From: Candidatus Nitrososphaera evergladensis SR1
GTDB lineage: Archaea > Thermoproteota > Nitrososphaeria > Nitrososphaerales > Nitrososphaeraceae
Direction of reading: 5' to 3'
Assembly (NCBI RefSeq): GCF_000730285.1
Contig: NZ_CP007174.1
Coordinates: 620,001 to 684,000, forward strand
DNA length: 64,000 bases
Below the pieces are notes generated by a model. That model saw nothing but the letters and a program-made list of their open reading frames with translations, searched no databases and was not told the DNA's origin. This document shows, in pieces, positions 31,976 to 40,883 of this stretch (position 1 is the stretch's first letter; every line of letters begins with the position of its first letter). The position numbers were made by a program, and so were the translations under genes.

Positions 31976-34003
31976 ATGGTTCTGGTAATTGAAGGAAAAC
32001 GGATTGTCTTGCGGACTCCTGAAAAATCTGACGCCCGGTCCATCCAAGAAAACCTAAACGATAAAGAAGTCAGCAGATACACGCGCATTATTCCTTATCC
32101 GTACACGTTGCGGCATGCCCGGGATTTCATCAAAATTGCCCAGCAACAACAACAACACCGTCGCGGTGGTAGCAGTAGAGAAGAAGGCTACTCGTTTGGC
32201 ATCGAGATTAAACAAACCCACAAGATCATCGGGGTAATCAGTTTGACCCGCCTAGACTGCCAGAACAGAAACGCAGAAGTCGGGTACTGGCTGGGCAAAA
32301 AGTACTGGGGCAGGGGACTGGCAAAAGAGGCTCTCCTTGGCATCCTGGACTTTGGATTTGGCGACCTGAAACTCTTTAGGATCTACGCCAATGTCATGCA
32401 TCCAAACACCGCGTCTGCAAAGCTGCTGGAAAAGGCTGGATTTGAGCTTGAAGGCAGGATGCGAAAGAGCGTCTTGAAGGACGGAGAATGGCTGGACGAG
32501 TTGAGGTATTCAATGCTTGAAGAAGAGTACACCACTGGCTCGTACAGTCGGCTTGACAAATTCAAGCCGCAAGAGCGTCGATTAATTTATTACGGCGCTG
32601 GCGCCATCGCGGTTGCGATGTCATACAGGATTGACAAGGATTCGCTTGGCGAAGTCAAGGTTCCGTCTGACGCTTACTACGGCCCCTTTGCGTCGAGGGC
32701 AAAAGAGATGTACAAGGTCACTGGCCAGAGAGCCCACATCAACCTGATACGCGCTTTTGTCATGATAAAGCGCTCTTCAGCCCTTGCAAACAAGGAGCTA
32801 AAAGCGCTGGACACCAAAAAGGCCGACGCTATCGTAAAGGCCTGCGACGAGATCCTTGCTGGCAAGCTCTTGGATCAGTTCGTAGTCGAGGCAATAAACT
32901 CGGGTGCCGGCACAGCCTTTAACATGAACTCAAACGAGGTGATTGCAAACAGGGCGCTTGAAATCCTGGGCAAGAAAAAGGGCGAGTACGAAACCGTCAG
33001 CCCAAACGACCACGTCAACATGTCACAATCTTCAAACGACACCTTTCCCACGGCGATGCACGTGGCAATCCTGCTCAACATGGAAGAGGCAGACAGGTCG
33101 CTTTCCATCCTGATAAACTCGCTTCGAAAAAAAGCCAGAGAGTTTGAAGACGCCATCAAGATCGGAAGGACGCACCTGATGGACGCAATCCCTGTCACGT
33201 TGGGCGCCGAGTTTGAAGAGTACGCCTACTCGCTTGCAAGGGCGCAAAAGAGGATGCGCGAGTCAATGGACGGCTTGCGCGAGGTGGGCCTTGGGGGCAC
33301 TGCCGTCGGCACGGGCGCAAACACGCCCAAGGGCTACCGCGAGCTTGCCATAAAGCACCTGTCTGAAGTATCGAAACTAAAGCTGAAACCGTCTGACAAC
33401 ATGTTTTATTCCTTGCAGAGCAAGTTCGATGTCGCAAACGCATCGTCGGCTCTGCGCAACGTCGCAATAGAACTTACAAAAATGGCAAACGACATACGCT
33501 TGATGGCCTGCGGCCCCGTCGCCGGCCTTGCAGAAGTCCTGATACCTGCGGTGCACGCAGGCTCGTCGATAATGCCGGGCAAGGTCAACCCGTCGCTTGC
33601 AGAGTGCCTGAACATGGTATGCTTCAACATAATAGGAAACGACGTCTCTGTCGGTATGGCGGCGCAGGCGGGCCAGTTCGAGCTGAACGTCATGCTCCCC
33701 GGCATGCTAAAGAGCATGCTCGACTCGACTGACATGCTAAAGAATTTCCTGCCGATATTTGCAGAAAACATGATAGACGGGATAAAGGCCAACAGGGAAA
33801 AGCTGGAATCGTACATCGAGAAAAGCCCCGTGCTTGTAACTCTTTTGAACCCGTACATAGGCTACCTAAAGGCCGCTGAAATCTACAAGGAGGCGCTGAA
33901 GACGAACAAGAGCATACGGGAGCTCGTCCTTGAAAAGAAGCTGATGACAAAGGCAGACCTTGACAAGGCGCTGTCAAAAGAAAGCATCCTTGGAGCAGGC
34001 TAG
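31976..34003 (+). CDS. In-frame fusion: GNAT acetyltransferase plus fumarase/aspartase-family lyase
   Basis: One uninterrupted 675-codon frame encodes two proteins. Residues 1-195 are a RimJ/RimL-type GNAT (GYWLGKKYWGRGLAKEALLGIL, the acetyl-CoA loop near 105-125; NTASAKLLEKAGFELEG). Residues 215-675 are a complete fumarase/aspartate ammonia-lyase, beginning MSYRIDKDSLGEVKVP and containing the signature GSSIMPGKVNPS (529-540). The linker (KFKPQERRLIYYGAGAIAVA) is translated from sequence that looks intergenic, with a TATA-like AATTTATTA about 30 bp before ATG 32618. The lyase is therefore probably also made alone from 32618. A TCA-cycle role fits class II fumarase; aspartase cannot be excluded. 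Confidence 0.8.
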   Translation: MVLVIEGKRIVLRTPEKSDARSIQENLNDKEVSRYTRIIPYPYTLRHARDFIKIAQQQQQHRRGGSSREEGYSFGIEIKQTHKIIGVISLTRLDCQNRNAEVGYWLGKKYWGRGLAKEALLGILDFGFGDLKLFRIYANVMHPNTASAKLLEKAGFELEGRMRKSVLKDGEWLDELRYSMLEEEYTTGSYSRLDKFKPQERRLIYYGAGAIAVAMSYRIDKDSLGEVKVPSDAYYGPFASRAKEMYKVTGQRAHINLIRAFVMIKRSSALANKELKALDTKKADAIVKACDEILAGKLLDQFVVEAINSGAGTAFNMNSNEVIANRALEILGKKKGEYETVSPNDHVNMSQSSNDTFPTAMHVAILLNMEEADRSLSILINSLRKKAREFEDAIKIGRTHLMDAIPVTLGAEFEEYAYSLARAQKRMRESMDGLREVGLGGTAVGTGANTPKGYRELAIKHLSEVSKLKLKPSDNMFYSLQSKFDVANASSALRNVAIELTKMANDIRLMACGPVAGLAEVLIPAVHAGSSIMPGKVNPSLAECLNMVCFNIIGNDVSVGMAAQAGQFELNVMLPGMLKSMLDSTDMLKNFLPIFAENMIDGIKANREKLESYIEKSPVLVTLLNPYIGYLKAAEIYKEALKTNKSIRELVLEKKLMTKADLDKALSKESILGAG

Positions 34004-34012
34004 CTCTTTATT

Positions 34013-34417
34013 TCATATTCTCTTCTGGCTGCTGGCCGTAGCAACCTTTCTTCTTTTTTGCAACTCCAATACTGCAGTCGCTATCAACGCTATTTGCAGT
34101 ATGTATCCGCCCGTTATGAGCACTATTGCGTTTAATGGCTTTGAAAACGTCGTCATTATCTCTACGTGCGGAGGCGCAAGCGAGTTTCCGACCATCACGA
34201 TTACTGCAAGCGGGATGCACGCGTACAGCTGCTTTTTGTAGCCGGCAAAGGTCAGCACCGCAAGGGCGATAAACACGCATTCAAGCGCAATCGCCCTGTC
34301 AAGGAATGCGGGATTGCCTGAAGGGATTGCAATCGCGCCGGTGACTGCTATTGCCGCAAGGACTATTGCGACCGCGCTGACACGCATATACAGGTGAAAG
34401 GATGTGCGTCCTAGCAA
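34013..34417 (-). CDS. Membrane protein of unknown function
   Basis: 134 residues with four hydrophobic helices (about 10-30, 42-58, 65-80 and 92-117) and a basic tail (LQKRRKVATASSQKRI). It starts 7 bp inside the DUF488 gene; ATG 34387 is an alternative start without overlap. Convergent with the fusion ORF, with only 9 bp between stops. No family recognised. Confidence 0.55.
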   Translation of the reverse strand: MLGRTSFHLYMRVSAVAIVLAAIAVTGAIAIPSGNPAFLDRAIALECVFIALAVLTFAGYKKQLYACIPLAVIVMVGNSLAPPHVEIMTTFSKPLNAIVLITGGYILQIALIATAVLELQKRRKVATASSQKRI

Positions 34418-34773
34418 TTAAAGCGTTTCAGGTATTCCAAAAGCGCAACTGCGTTGTTGTGCTCTGCATCTTTTGCCGCAAACAGCAGGGTCACGAGCCC
34501 CTGCTTTTCTTTTTCAAGGATTGCCTTGACAAGCTCTTGCCTTTCGTCAAGCTCTTTGAAGTAGCGTTCCTTAAAGCCGTCCCACTTTTTAGGATCATGG
34601 GAGAACCACCTGCGCAACGCGTCGGACGGGGCAATGTCCCTCAGCCAGAGATCCACGCTGCTTTTGTTGACGCCTCTTGGCCACAATCTGTCTACCAACA
34701 CGCGATAGCTTTTGTCATTTTCAAAGGAGTAGATCCTTGCCACTCTGATCAAAGTATATGCATATGATTGCAC
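34411..34773 (-). CDS. DUF488 family protein
   Basis: A 120-residue small protein with the family signature: VARIYSFENDKSYRVLVDRLWPRGV (about 10-34), then the conserved WLRDIAPSDALRRWFSHDPKKWDGF and a C-terminal TLLFAAKDAEHNNAVALLEYL. No ATG is available; GTG 34773 gives the full domain. The function is unknown; some members are linked to stress or heme contexts. It is probably co-transcribed with the membrane protein that overlaps its end. Confidence 0.85.
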   Translation of the reverse strand: MQSYAYTLIRVARIYSFENDKSYRVLVDRLWPRGVNKSSVDLWLRDIAPSDALRRWFSHDPKKWDGFKERYFKELDERQELVKAILEKEKQGLVTLLFAAKDAEHNNAVALLEYLKRFNC

Positions 34774-34848
34774 GAAATTGCAAGATAAACTGTACGTCTA
34801 TGTGTGTGTGCGTTTAGTTTAATACCAATCGCATCGTACAACTGGCGT

Positions 34849-35901
34849 ATGAAGGCTGCACGCATAATCAAGACAAAGGAACCTTTGAAAGTAGAAGATA
34901 TTGCTACACCAAAGCCAAGCGGCGAGCAGGTCCTTGTGAAGGTGGACAGCGCAGGGGTCTGCCACAGCGACCTGCACCTGTGGGAAGGAGGCTACGCCGG
35001 CCCGCAGGGCGTTTTCATGAAGGTTGAAGACCGCGGAGTAAAGTTCCCGCTGACGCCGGGCCACGAGGTCGCCGGCTCGATAGTAGAGATGGGCGACAAG
35101 GTCACCGGCTATGCCAAGGGCGAAAAGGTGCTGGTCTACCCGTGGATAGGCGACGGGGTGTGCCCTGCGTGCAAGGCCGGAGAGGAAAACCTCTGCGATG
35201 CGCCAAGGTCGCTTGGCGTCTACCAGGACGGAGGCTATGGCGAGTACGCGCTTGTTCCAAGTTACAAGTACCTTGTAAAACTGGGCAACTATGACACTGC
35301 CGCAGCCGCGTCGCTTGCGTGCTCCGGCCTCACCGCGTTTACCGCCGTGAAAAAGGCGGCAGTAAAGGACGGCGAGACGCTTGTGATAGTCGGCGCAGGG
35401 GGCCTTGGGCTCATGGCGGTGCAGATAGCCAAGGCGATAACTGGCGCCAAGATAGCCGTGGTTGATATCGACGACAAAAAGCTGGACGAGGCGAAAAAGC
35501 TTGGAGCCGACATCGCCGTGAATTCGGGCAAGGGCGACCCCGTGCAGGGCGTCAAGGATGCCACAAAGGGCCTCGGCGCAGAAGCAGTCATCGACTTTGT
35601 CAACAACGCCAAGACGGCGCCAAACTCGTTTAACATGCTGAGAAAGCGCGGCAAGCTCGTGATGGTCGGGCTTTTTGGAGGCTCGATGGAACTCAACCTG
35701 CCTCTTATACCACTGAGGGCGTTTACCCTTACGGGCGCCTACACCGGCAAGTACGCCGATCTGGTGGAGCTGGTAGAGATTGCTAAGAAGGGCAAGATCC
35801 AGTCGGTGGTGTCACGCCGGTTCAAGCTCGACGAGGTAAACACCGCGCTTGAAGAGCTAAAGGCCGGCAAGATACTTGGCAGGGCAGTAATCAATCCCTA
35901 G
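34849..35901 (+). CDS. adh: Zinc-dependent alcohol dehydrogenase
   Basis: Medium-chain NAD(P)-dependent dehydrogenase, 350 residues from ATG 34849. Catalytic zinc ligands are in GVCHSDLHL (about 36-44) and GHEVAG (His about 69-70). The structural zinc lobe keeps Cys at CPACKAGEENLC (about 104-115), three visible Cys in the usual spacing. The NAD fold is GAGGLGLMAVQIAKA (about 182-196). The substrate is unknown; an alcohol or hydroxy-acid semialdehyde reductase in carbon metabolism is possible, since a succinate-semialdehyde-type dehydrogenase lies 1.2 kb away on the other strand. Confidence 0.92.
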   Translation: MKAARIIKTKEPLKVEDIATPKPSGEQVLVKVDSAGVCHSDLHLWEGGYAGPQGVFMKVEDRGVKFPLTPGHEVAGSIVEMGDKVTGYAKGEKVLVYPWIGDGVCPACKAGEENLCDAPRSLGVYQDGGYGEYALVPSYKYLVKLGNYDTAAAASLACSGLTAFTAVKKAAVKDGETLVIVGAGGLGLMAVQIAKAITGAKIAVVDIDDKKLDEAKKLGADIAVNSGKGDPVQGVKDATKGLGAEAVIDFVNNAKTAPNSFNMLRKRGKLVMVGLFGGSMELNLPLIPLRAFTLTGAYTGKYADLVELVEIAKKGKIQSVVSRRFKLDEVNTALEELKAGKILGRAVINP

Positions 35902-36066
35902 CCGGCCCGCTCCCTTCTTTTCTCTTTTTGAATGGAACGAAAATGGTTCTGCTACCTTACTTGCGGTTATATACATATGCCGCACATCTCTCTATATTGT
36001 TGCGAATTTTTACCTGACCCGATAATAATAGCTTGCAGTAGTGGCCTTGACCATGCTTGTATTGTG

Positions 36067-37011
36067 TCATATGTTGTATGGCTTGAGAAAATCATGCAAG
36101 AGCTCGCAAACCACTGCAGGTTTCTCAGCAAAAGGCGCGTGCCCGGCGTCTTTAACTATTACAGCAAGCGAATTTCTTGTGCCCTCTTTGAAAATTTGAC
36201 AGTATTTTGGTGGGATCAGCCTGTCCTCGCTTCCCCAGACAATCAGCGTCGGGACATTCTTTTGATCGATTAGCTTTAGCCTTTTAATTCCTATTTGTGT
36301 GCTTGTGCTGTTGTTGTAAGCTGACTTGAAAGCAAGCTGCGCGTTTGGCTGTTGTATTCTGTAGATAAAGCCATCAACCAGCACATCAGGGATTCTTGCC
36401 GGGTCTGCCACCAGCTGCTCAAACACCTTCCTGACAGACTGCCTTGAAGGGCTCATTGCAGCGTCCAGATACTCCCTGAGCAGAGGCGTTGGACCCTGCA
36501 ACATGCCCGAAGAGTCTATCAAAACTAATTTGTCAACTAGGTCTCTGTGCCCTATTGCAAGCTGCGCCGCTATGTAGCCTCCCAGTGAATGGCCTACAAT
36601 ACTGGTTTTTCCATCGTCTATGCCAATTTTGTGCATGAATTCTGCTATGGCTTGTGCGAAATTCTCAACCGTGTAATAATCCGTGTCCAGGGGCCTGTCG
36701 CTGCCGCCGAATCCCGGCAGGTCTATGGCAACTGCATGGAAACCCAAGAGCGACATTGCATCAGGAATGTCAAGCCACCTATCTGCCGATGACCCAAGAC
36801 CGTGGATGAACAGCACGTGCCGAGGAGGTTGTTTTCCGCTTTTGGGTCGCCCAGCAGAAGAAGAAGGAGGAGTGGAATTGGCGTTCTTGCTGTTTTTGGC
36901 CCAATCATAAGGAAAAGAAATGGGAGACGCAGCCTCCTCCTTCTCTATGCTTGCCTCCAGATATCTCACCTTTACGTGGTGGCCTATGCTCGCATAGGAT
37001 TCCTTCTTCAT
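36067..37011 (-). CDS. Alpha/beta hydrolase
   Basis: A 314-residue hydrolase: HGLGSSADRW (about 69-78, oxyanion region), the nucleophile elbow GHSLGG (about 139-144), the acid at WGSEDRLIPP (about 257-266) and the His in DAGHAPFAEKP (about 285-295). A Ser/Pro-rich insertion (about 28-62) precedes the fold, possibly a flexible linker. The overall plan resembles epoxide hydrolase/MhpC-type enzymes; the substrate is unknown. Confidence 0.88.
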   Translation of the reverse strand: MKKESYASIGHHVKVRYLEASIEKEEAASPISFPYDWAKNSKNANSTPPSSSAGRPKSGKQPPRHVLFIHGLGSSADRWLDIPDAMSLLGFHAVAIDLPGFGGSDRPLDTDYYTVENFAQAIAEFMHKIGIDDGKTSIVGHSLGGYIAAQLAIGHRDLVDKLVLIDSSGMLQGPTPLLREYLDAAMSPSRQSVRKVFEQLVADPARIPDVLVDGFIYRIQQPNAQLAFKSAYNNSTSTQIGIKRLKLIDQKNVPTLIVWGSEDRLIPPKYCQIFKEGTRNSLAVIVKDAGHAPFAEKPAVVCELLHDFLKPYNI

Positions 37012-37104
37012 CTTTATTACGCGTCTCTGCTTCTGAAAGGTACGTTTACGTTTATTATCTCTGTTTTTTCAGCAGGCAGATACACAGGGAGCATTGAATC
37101 TTGT

Positions 37105-38502
37105 CTATTCTACCAAGAGCTTGCTCTGAATGTCCTTTACTACTACCGACTTGATGTTGACAAACTCTTTGATGCCAAACTCTGACAGCTCGCGGCCGAT
37201 GCCGGACTTTTTTACCCCGCCAAAGGGCAGGCGCGGATCAGACCTGACCATCTCATTAACCGACACGATGCCGGATTCTATCTGCCTTGCAAGTTTCACC
37301 CCGCGCTCGATGTTGTTGGTCCAGATGCTTGCGCCAAGGCCAAACTCCGAGTTGTTGGCCTCGCGGACTGCCTGCTCCTCGTCTTCCACCACTATTATGG
37401 GCGCGGCAGGGCCAAACACTTCCTCTCTTAGTACGTTCATCTCATGATCGACGTTAGAGATTATGGTAGGCTCGTAAAAGTAGCCTTCTCCAGCAACGGG
37501 CCTGCCGCCGACAAGCACCTTGCCTCCCTTTGTCTTGGCGTCGTCTACCTGCCTTGCAAGCGCCTGCCTCTGGCTGTCGCGCACAAGCGGGCCGATGGTC
37601 GTCTTGGGGTCAAGCGGGTCGCCAAGCACCTCTGCCTGCGTGTCTTCGACAAACAGTTTTGTGAATTTCTCTGCGATGCTTTTTACGACTATGAACCTCT
37701 TGGCAGATATGCAGCTCTGGCCCGTGTTCAAAAGACGCGACTGCGTGGCCATGTACGCCGTCTGCTTCAGGTCGGCGTCCTCCAGTACTATGAACGGGTC
37801 GCTGCCGCCAAGCTCCAGCACGAATTTCTTTAGGTCTTTGGATGCCAGCTCGGCCACCCGCTTTCCCGTGTTCACGCTGCCAGTGACTGAAACCGCGTCA
37901 ATGTCGGCCTGCACCAGCGCCTCGCCGGCGCGATAGTCGCCAACGACCACCTGGAAAACGTTTTCCGGAAAGCCGGCGTCGGAAAACGCCTCCTGCAGTT
38001 TTAGCGAGCTTCCAAGGCAGACGCTAGAATGTTTCAGCACGCTGACGTTTCCGGCAGTCAGTGCCGGAACTGCAAACCTCATCACCTGCCAGAACGGAAA
38101 GTTCCAAGGCATTATGGATGCGACCACGCCCAGCGGCTCAAACGACACAAAGCTCTTGCGGAACTCTGTAGGCACTATCTGGTCGCGCAAAAACGCCTCT
38201 GCGTGCTCTGCGTAATAGTCGCACACCCACGCACACTTTTCAATTTCGGCAAGCGACTGGCGCACAGGCTTGCCCATCTCTTCTGTCACGATGTGGGCAT
38301 ACTCTTCACGGTTCTTGCGCATCACCCTTCCAAGCCTGCGCATGTGGTCTGCGCGCTCGCCAAGCTCGAGCTTTTTCCATCCAGAAAAGGCCTCCCTTGC
38401 CCGCCTCACTTTTTGCGCAACAACTTCTGCACTATCGTTTTCATAAGACGCAATTACCTTGCCGGTTGCCGGGTTTACCGTTTCTATTTTTTGCTGCTGC
38501 AT
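37105..38502 (-). CDS. Aldehyde dehydrogenase, succinate-semialdehyde type
   Basis: NAD(P)-dependent dehydrogenase of 465 residues from ATG 38502; the frame is open to 38580, but that part overlaps the tRNA-Tyr gene. Motifs: MPWNFPFWQVMRFAVPAL (about 127-144), GSVNTGKRVAE (cofactor), the catalytic Glu in LELGGSDPFIV (about 231-241) and the catalytic Cys in NTGQSCISAKRF (about 261-272). The sequence resembles GabD/Sad-type succinate-semialdehyde dehydrogenases. Succinic semialdehyde is an intermediate of the thaumarchaeal 3-hydroxypropionate/4-hydroxybutyrate cycle, but whether this enzyme acts there is inference. Confidence 0.9.
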   Translation of the reverse strand: MQQQKIETVNPATGKVIASYENDSAEVVAQKVRRAREAFSGWKKLELGERADHMRRLGRVMRKNREEYAHIVTEEMGKPVRQSLAEIEKCAWVCDYYAEHAEAFLRDQIVPTEFRKSFVSFEPLGVVASIMPWNFPFWQVMRFAVPALTAGNVSVLKHSSVCLGSSLKLQEAFSDAGFPENVFQVVVGDYRAGEALVQADIDAVSVTGSVNTGKRVAELASKDLKKFVLELGGSDPFIVLEDADLKQTAYMATQSRLLNTGQSCISAKRFIVVKSIAEKFTKLFVEDTQAEVLGDPLDPKTTIGPLVRDSQRQALARQVDDAKTKGGKVLVGGRPVAGEGYFYEPTIISNVDHEMNVLREEVFGPAAPIIVVEDEEQAVREANNSEFGLGASIWTNNIERGVKLARQIESGIVSVNEMVRSDPRLPFGGVKKSGIGRELSEFGIKEFVNIKSVVVKDIQSKLLVE

Positions 38503-38556
38503 ATATGGCAGTACTACGCTCTGCGCGCTAATAAGCACTCGATAGAAAGGATTGTA

Positions 38557-38719
38557 TCCCGCCGGCAGGATTTGCTCCAAAACGGCATGTCGCCGGTTTT
38601 GTTTGAGCCTGCGACTCTTCGGTTACTGCTACCTGTACGCCCGATAGGCTGCTACACGTGGTCAGCTCTGCTAGCCGACATCTACAGCCGAAAGCTCTAC
38701 CAGGCTGAGCTACAGCGGG
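38557..38719 (-). tRNA. tRNA-Tyr (GUA) with two introns
   Basis: On the minus strand the acceptor is CCCGCTG/CGGCGGG and the D-arm is GCTC/GAGC. The anticodon loop C-T-GTA-G is interrupted after position 37 by a 58-nt intron (38624-38681), after which A-CCGAA closes the stem. The T-arm GCAGG-CTCAAA is then interrupted by a second, 31-nt insertion (38571-38601, boundaries ambiguous by up to three A) before T-CCTGC. Removing both leaves a regular 74-nt tyrosine tRNA. The second insertion folds as a hairpin (CAAAA/TTTTG and CGGC/GCCG). Lacks encoded CCA. Confidence 0.9.
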
Positions 38720-38752
38720 ACAGTTCAGTTGGCTGCGAGAATGCTATATATT

Positions 38753-39706
38753 CTATTGGAGGTATCGGGCAACGTCAAGTGCAAAATACGAGATTATCCT
38801 GTCCGCGCCTGCCCTTCTCATTGCGGCAAGCGACGTTATCTTCCATTGCTCCTCGTCTATCCAGCCCATCATGCCGGCGGCCTTTATCATTGCATACTCG
38901 CCTGATACGTTCTGCACGGCAACCGGCACGGAAAACCGCTCCTTTGCGCGCCTGACAAGGTCAAGGTACGCAAGGCCCGGCTTGACCATCACCATGTCCG
39001 CGCCTTCCTCGATGTCGCCTGCTATTTCCCGTATCGCCTGCTTGGGGTTTGCAAACGACACCTGGTAGCCTGCCTTGTCAATCGCGCCATTTTTTTTTGC
39101 AAACGCTGCTGACCGGAACGGCGTGTACAGTGAAGAGGCGTGCTTGGCAGAGTACGAAAGTATCCTTGTCGCATAGTGGCCGTTTTTGTCAAGCGCGCTG
39201 CGTATTGCGCGCACCTGCCCGTCCATCATTGCAGAAGGCGCGACAATATCGGCGCCGGCCTCTGCGTGGCTCTGCGAAATCTCTGCAAGGACTTCAAGTG
39301 TAGAATCATTGTCTACCGTGCCGCTGTTGTTGCGTACAAGCCCGCAGTGTCCCGACAAATTGTACTGGCAGACGCAAACATCCGTTATCACGTCAAGCGA
39401 CCTGCCAAACGCCGACTTGATCTCCCTCGTCGCACGCTGTACAACGCCGCTTCTGTCGGCCGCGGCCGAGCCGTCGCCGTCGCGGCTTTTTGGTATCCCA
39501 AAGACAATGATGGAGCGGATTCCTGCATCGAATATTTTCTGCACGCTCAAAACCGCGTCTTTAAAAGGCGATATGGATATGCCCGGCATGGCCGCTATCG
39601 AGCCGCCTCCCTCTTCTTGTTTTTCTGACACAAACACCGGGCAGATGAGGTGTTCGCGTTTTAGGCCTGCCAGAGAGAGCGTGTCTGCGTACGCGTGCGC
39701 CTGCAT
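38753..39706 (-). CDS. hemB: Delta-aminolevulinic acid dehydratase (porphobilinogen synthase)
   Basis: Condenses two 5-aminolevulinates to porphobilinogen in tetrapyrrole (heme, siroheme, B12) synthesis. The 317 residues carry the zinc site DVCVCQYNLSGHCG (about 109-122), the Schiff-base lysines in YSAKHASSLYTPFR (about 184-197) and MVKPGLAYLD (about 238-247), and the metal-dependent active-site pattern. Cobalamin synthesis is a feature of these archaea. No other hem gene is adjacent; corA is divergent from it. Confidence 0.94.
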   Translation of the reverse strand: MQAHAYADTLSLAGLKREHLICPVFVSEKQEEGGGSIAAMPGISISPFKDAVLSVQKIFDAGIRSIIVFGIPKSRDGDGSAAADRSGVVQRATREIKSAFGRSLDVITDVCVCQYNLSGHCGLVRNNSGTVDNDSTLEVLAEISQSHAEAGADIVAPSAMMDGQVRAIRSALDKNGHYATRILSYSAKHASSLYTPFRSAAFAKKNGAIDKAGYQVSFANPKQAIREIAGDIEEGADMVMVKPGLAYLDLVRRAKERFSVPVAVQNVSGEYAMIKAAGMMGWIDEEQWKITSLAAMRRAGADRIISYFALDVARYLQ

Positions 39707-39819
39707 GTGTGGTCGTGTATTGCGCGCCGGCCTATGAATACGTTATCTATGTTGCGCACGTTTTTATGACAGCTTTCTGCATCATGGCAACAGGCAGGTG
39801 TGGGGGAGGATAGACCATA

Positions 39820-40773
39820 ATGATGGAGGCGCAAAAGAGGCAGGAAACAATCACCAACAATGGCCTAGACTGGACCTACATACAGAGGCCGGCCTATGTC
39901 GACCTTGCGCAGCTTGGCGAGCGCTACCCCTCGTTCCACAAGCTCAACTTTGAGGACTGCCTTTCCAAGATCCAGCTGCCGAAAATAGACCGCTACGACG
40001 ACCACATGTTCATCGTGCTGCATTTTCCAACTGCAGACAAGGAGCGGGGCTTTGTGTTTTCGCAGCTGTCAATATTTATCGGCGCAAATTTCGTAGTCAC
40101 CGTCCACCAGGGCGACCTCAAGCCCCTTGAGGAACTGTTCAACATGTGCAAGGCAGACGAGAAGATGCGCCAGGCCATTATGGGCAGGTCCTCAGGCTTC
40201 CTCCTGCACAAGATAATAGACACGCTTGTAGACGACCTTCTGCACCTCCTCATGAAGGTGGTGGGTAACATCGAAGACATCGAGGACCTGGTGTTTGACG
40301 AGCGCATCTCTGTCTCCAGGCAGATAGCGCTTTTGCGCCGCGAAATAACGACGCTGCGCAGGATCGTCATCCACCTGCGCCGGACCGTGCTGGAGCTGAC
40401 AAAGGACGTCCAGAGGTTCTCAAGCGAGGACCTTACCCCGTACTACAAGGACGTGCAGGACCACGTGGAAAAAGTGTACGAGGCACTTGAGGAGGCAAAG
40501 GAGACAGTCGAGATCTACAAGGACACCGACTATGTTCTGAGCACGGAAAAGACCAACAAGATCCTTGCTGCGCTGACAATAATATTCACGCTTTCAATCC
40601 CGGCGACCGTGGTAAGCGCGTTTTATGGCATGAACGTCAACATTCCCGGCGGCGTGCTGACGGGACCGTGGACGCAGCTGGGGCCCTACACCACGCTCAT
40701 ATTTACAATCGTGCTCTCGGCAGCTGCTGCCGGCGTCATGCTATTGTATTTCCGTAAAGAGGGATGGCTATAA
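39820..40773 (+). CDS. corA: CorA-type magnesium/divalent-metal transporter
   Basis: Pentameric ion channel of the CorA family, 317 residues. The N-terminal cytoplasmic alpha/beta domain (about 1-150) is followed by a long helical stalk (about 155-250) and two membrane helices (about 257-277 and 292-312) separated by the selectivity motif YGMNVNIPGG (about 275-284). Length and layout are normal. Two consecutive ATG codons open the frame. A T-rich terminator follows. Confidence 0.93.
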   Translation: MMEAQKRQETITNNGLDWTYIQRPAYVDLAQLGERYPSFHKLNFEDCLSKIQLPKIDRYDDHMFIVLHFPTADKERGFVFSQLSIFIGANFVVTVHQGDLKPLEELFNMCKADEKMRQAIMGRSSGFLLHKIIDTLVDDLLHLLMKVVGNIEDIEDLVFDERISVSRQIALLRREITTLRRIVIHLRRTVLELTKDVQRFSSEDLTPYYKDVQDHVEKVYEALEEAKETVEIYKDTDYVLSTEKTNKILAALTIIFTLSIPATVVSAFYGMNVNIPGGVLTGPWTQLGPYTTLIFTIVLSAAAAGVMLLYFRKEGWL

Positions 40774-40802
40774 CCTTTTTCTATAATTTTTGTTTTTTTT
40801 GA
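40774..40802 (+). terminator. T-rich terminator after corA
   Basis: Several T-runs, the longest of eight, begin within a few bases of the stop codon. Confidence 0.45.
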
Positions 40803-40883
40803 TCGGTAATATTGTAATTTTAATAATGACCGAAATCGAGTACAAAAATTCCTATTTTTGGAAGCAAAGGGTATATATTCTGG

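Noticed and set aside
38029-38955. 308-codon open frame antisense to the aldehyde dehydrogenase and crossing tRNA-Tyr
   Set aside because: It passes through the tRNA gene and into hemB; composition is that of a shadow frame.
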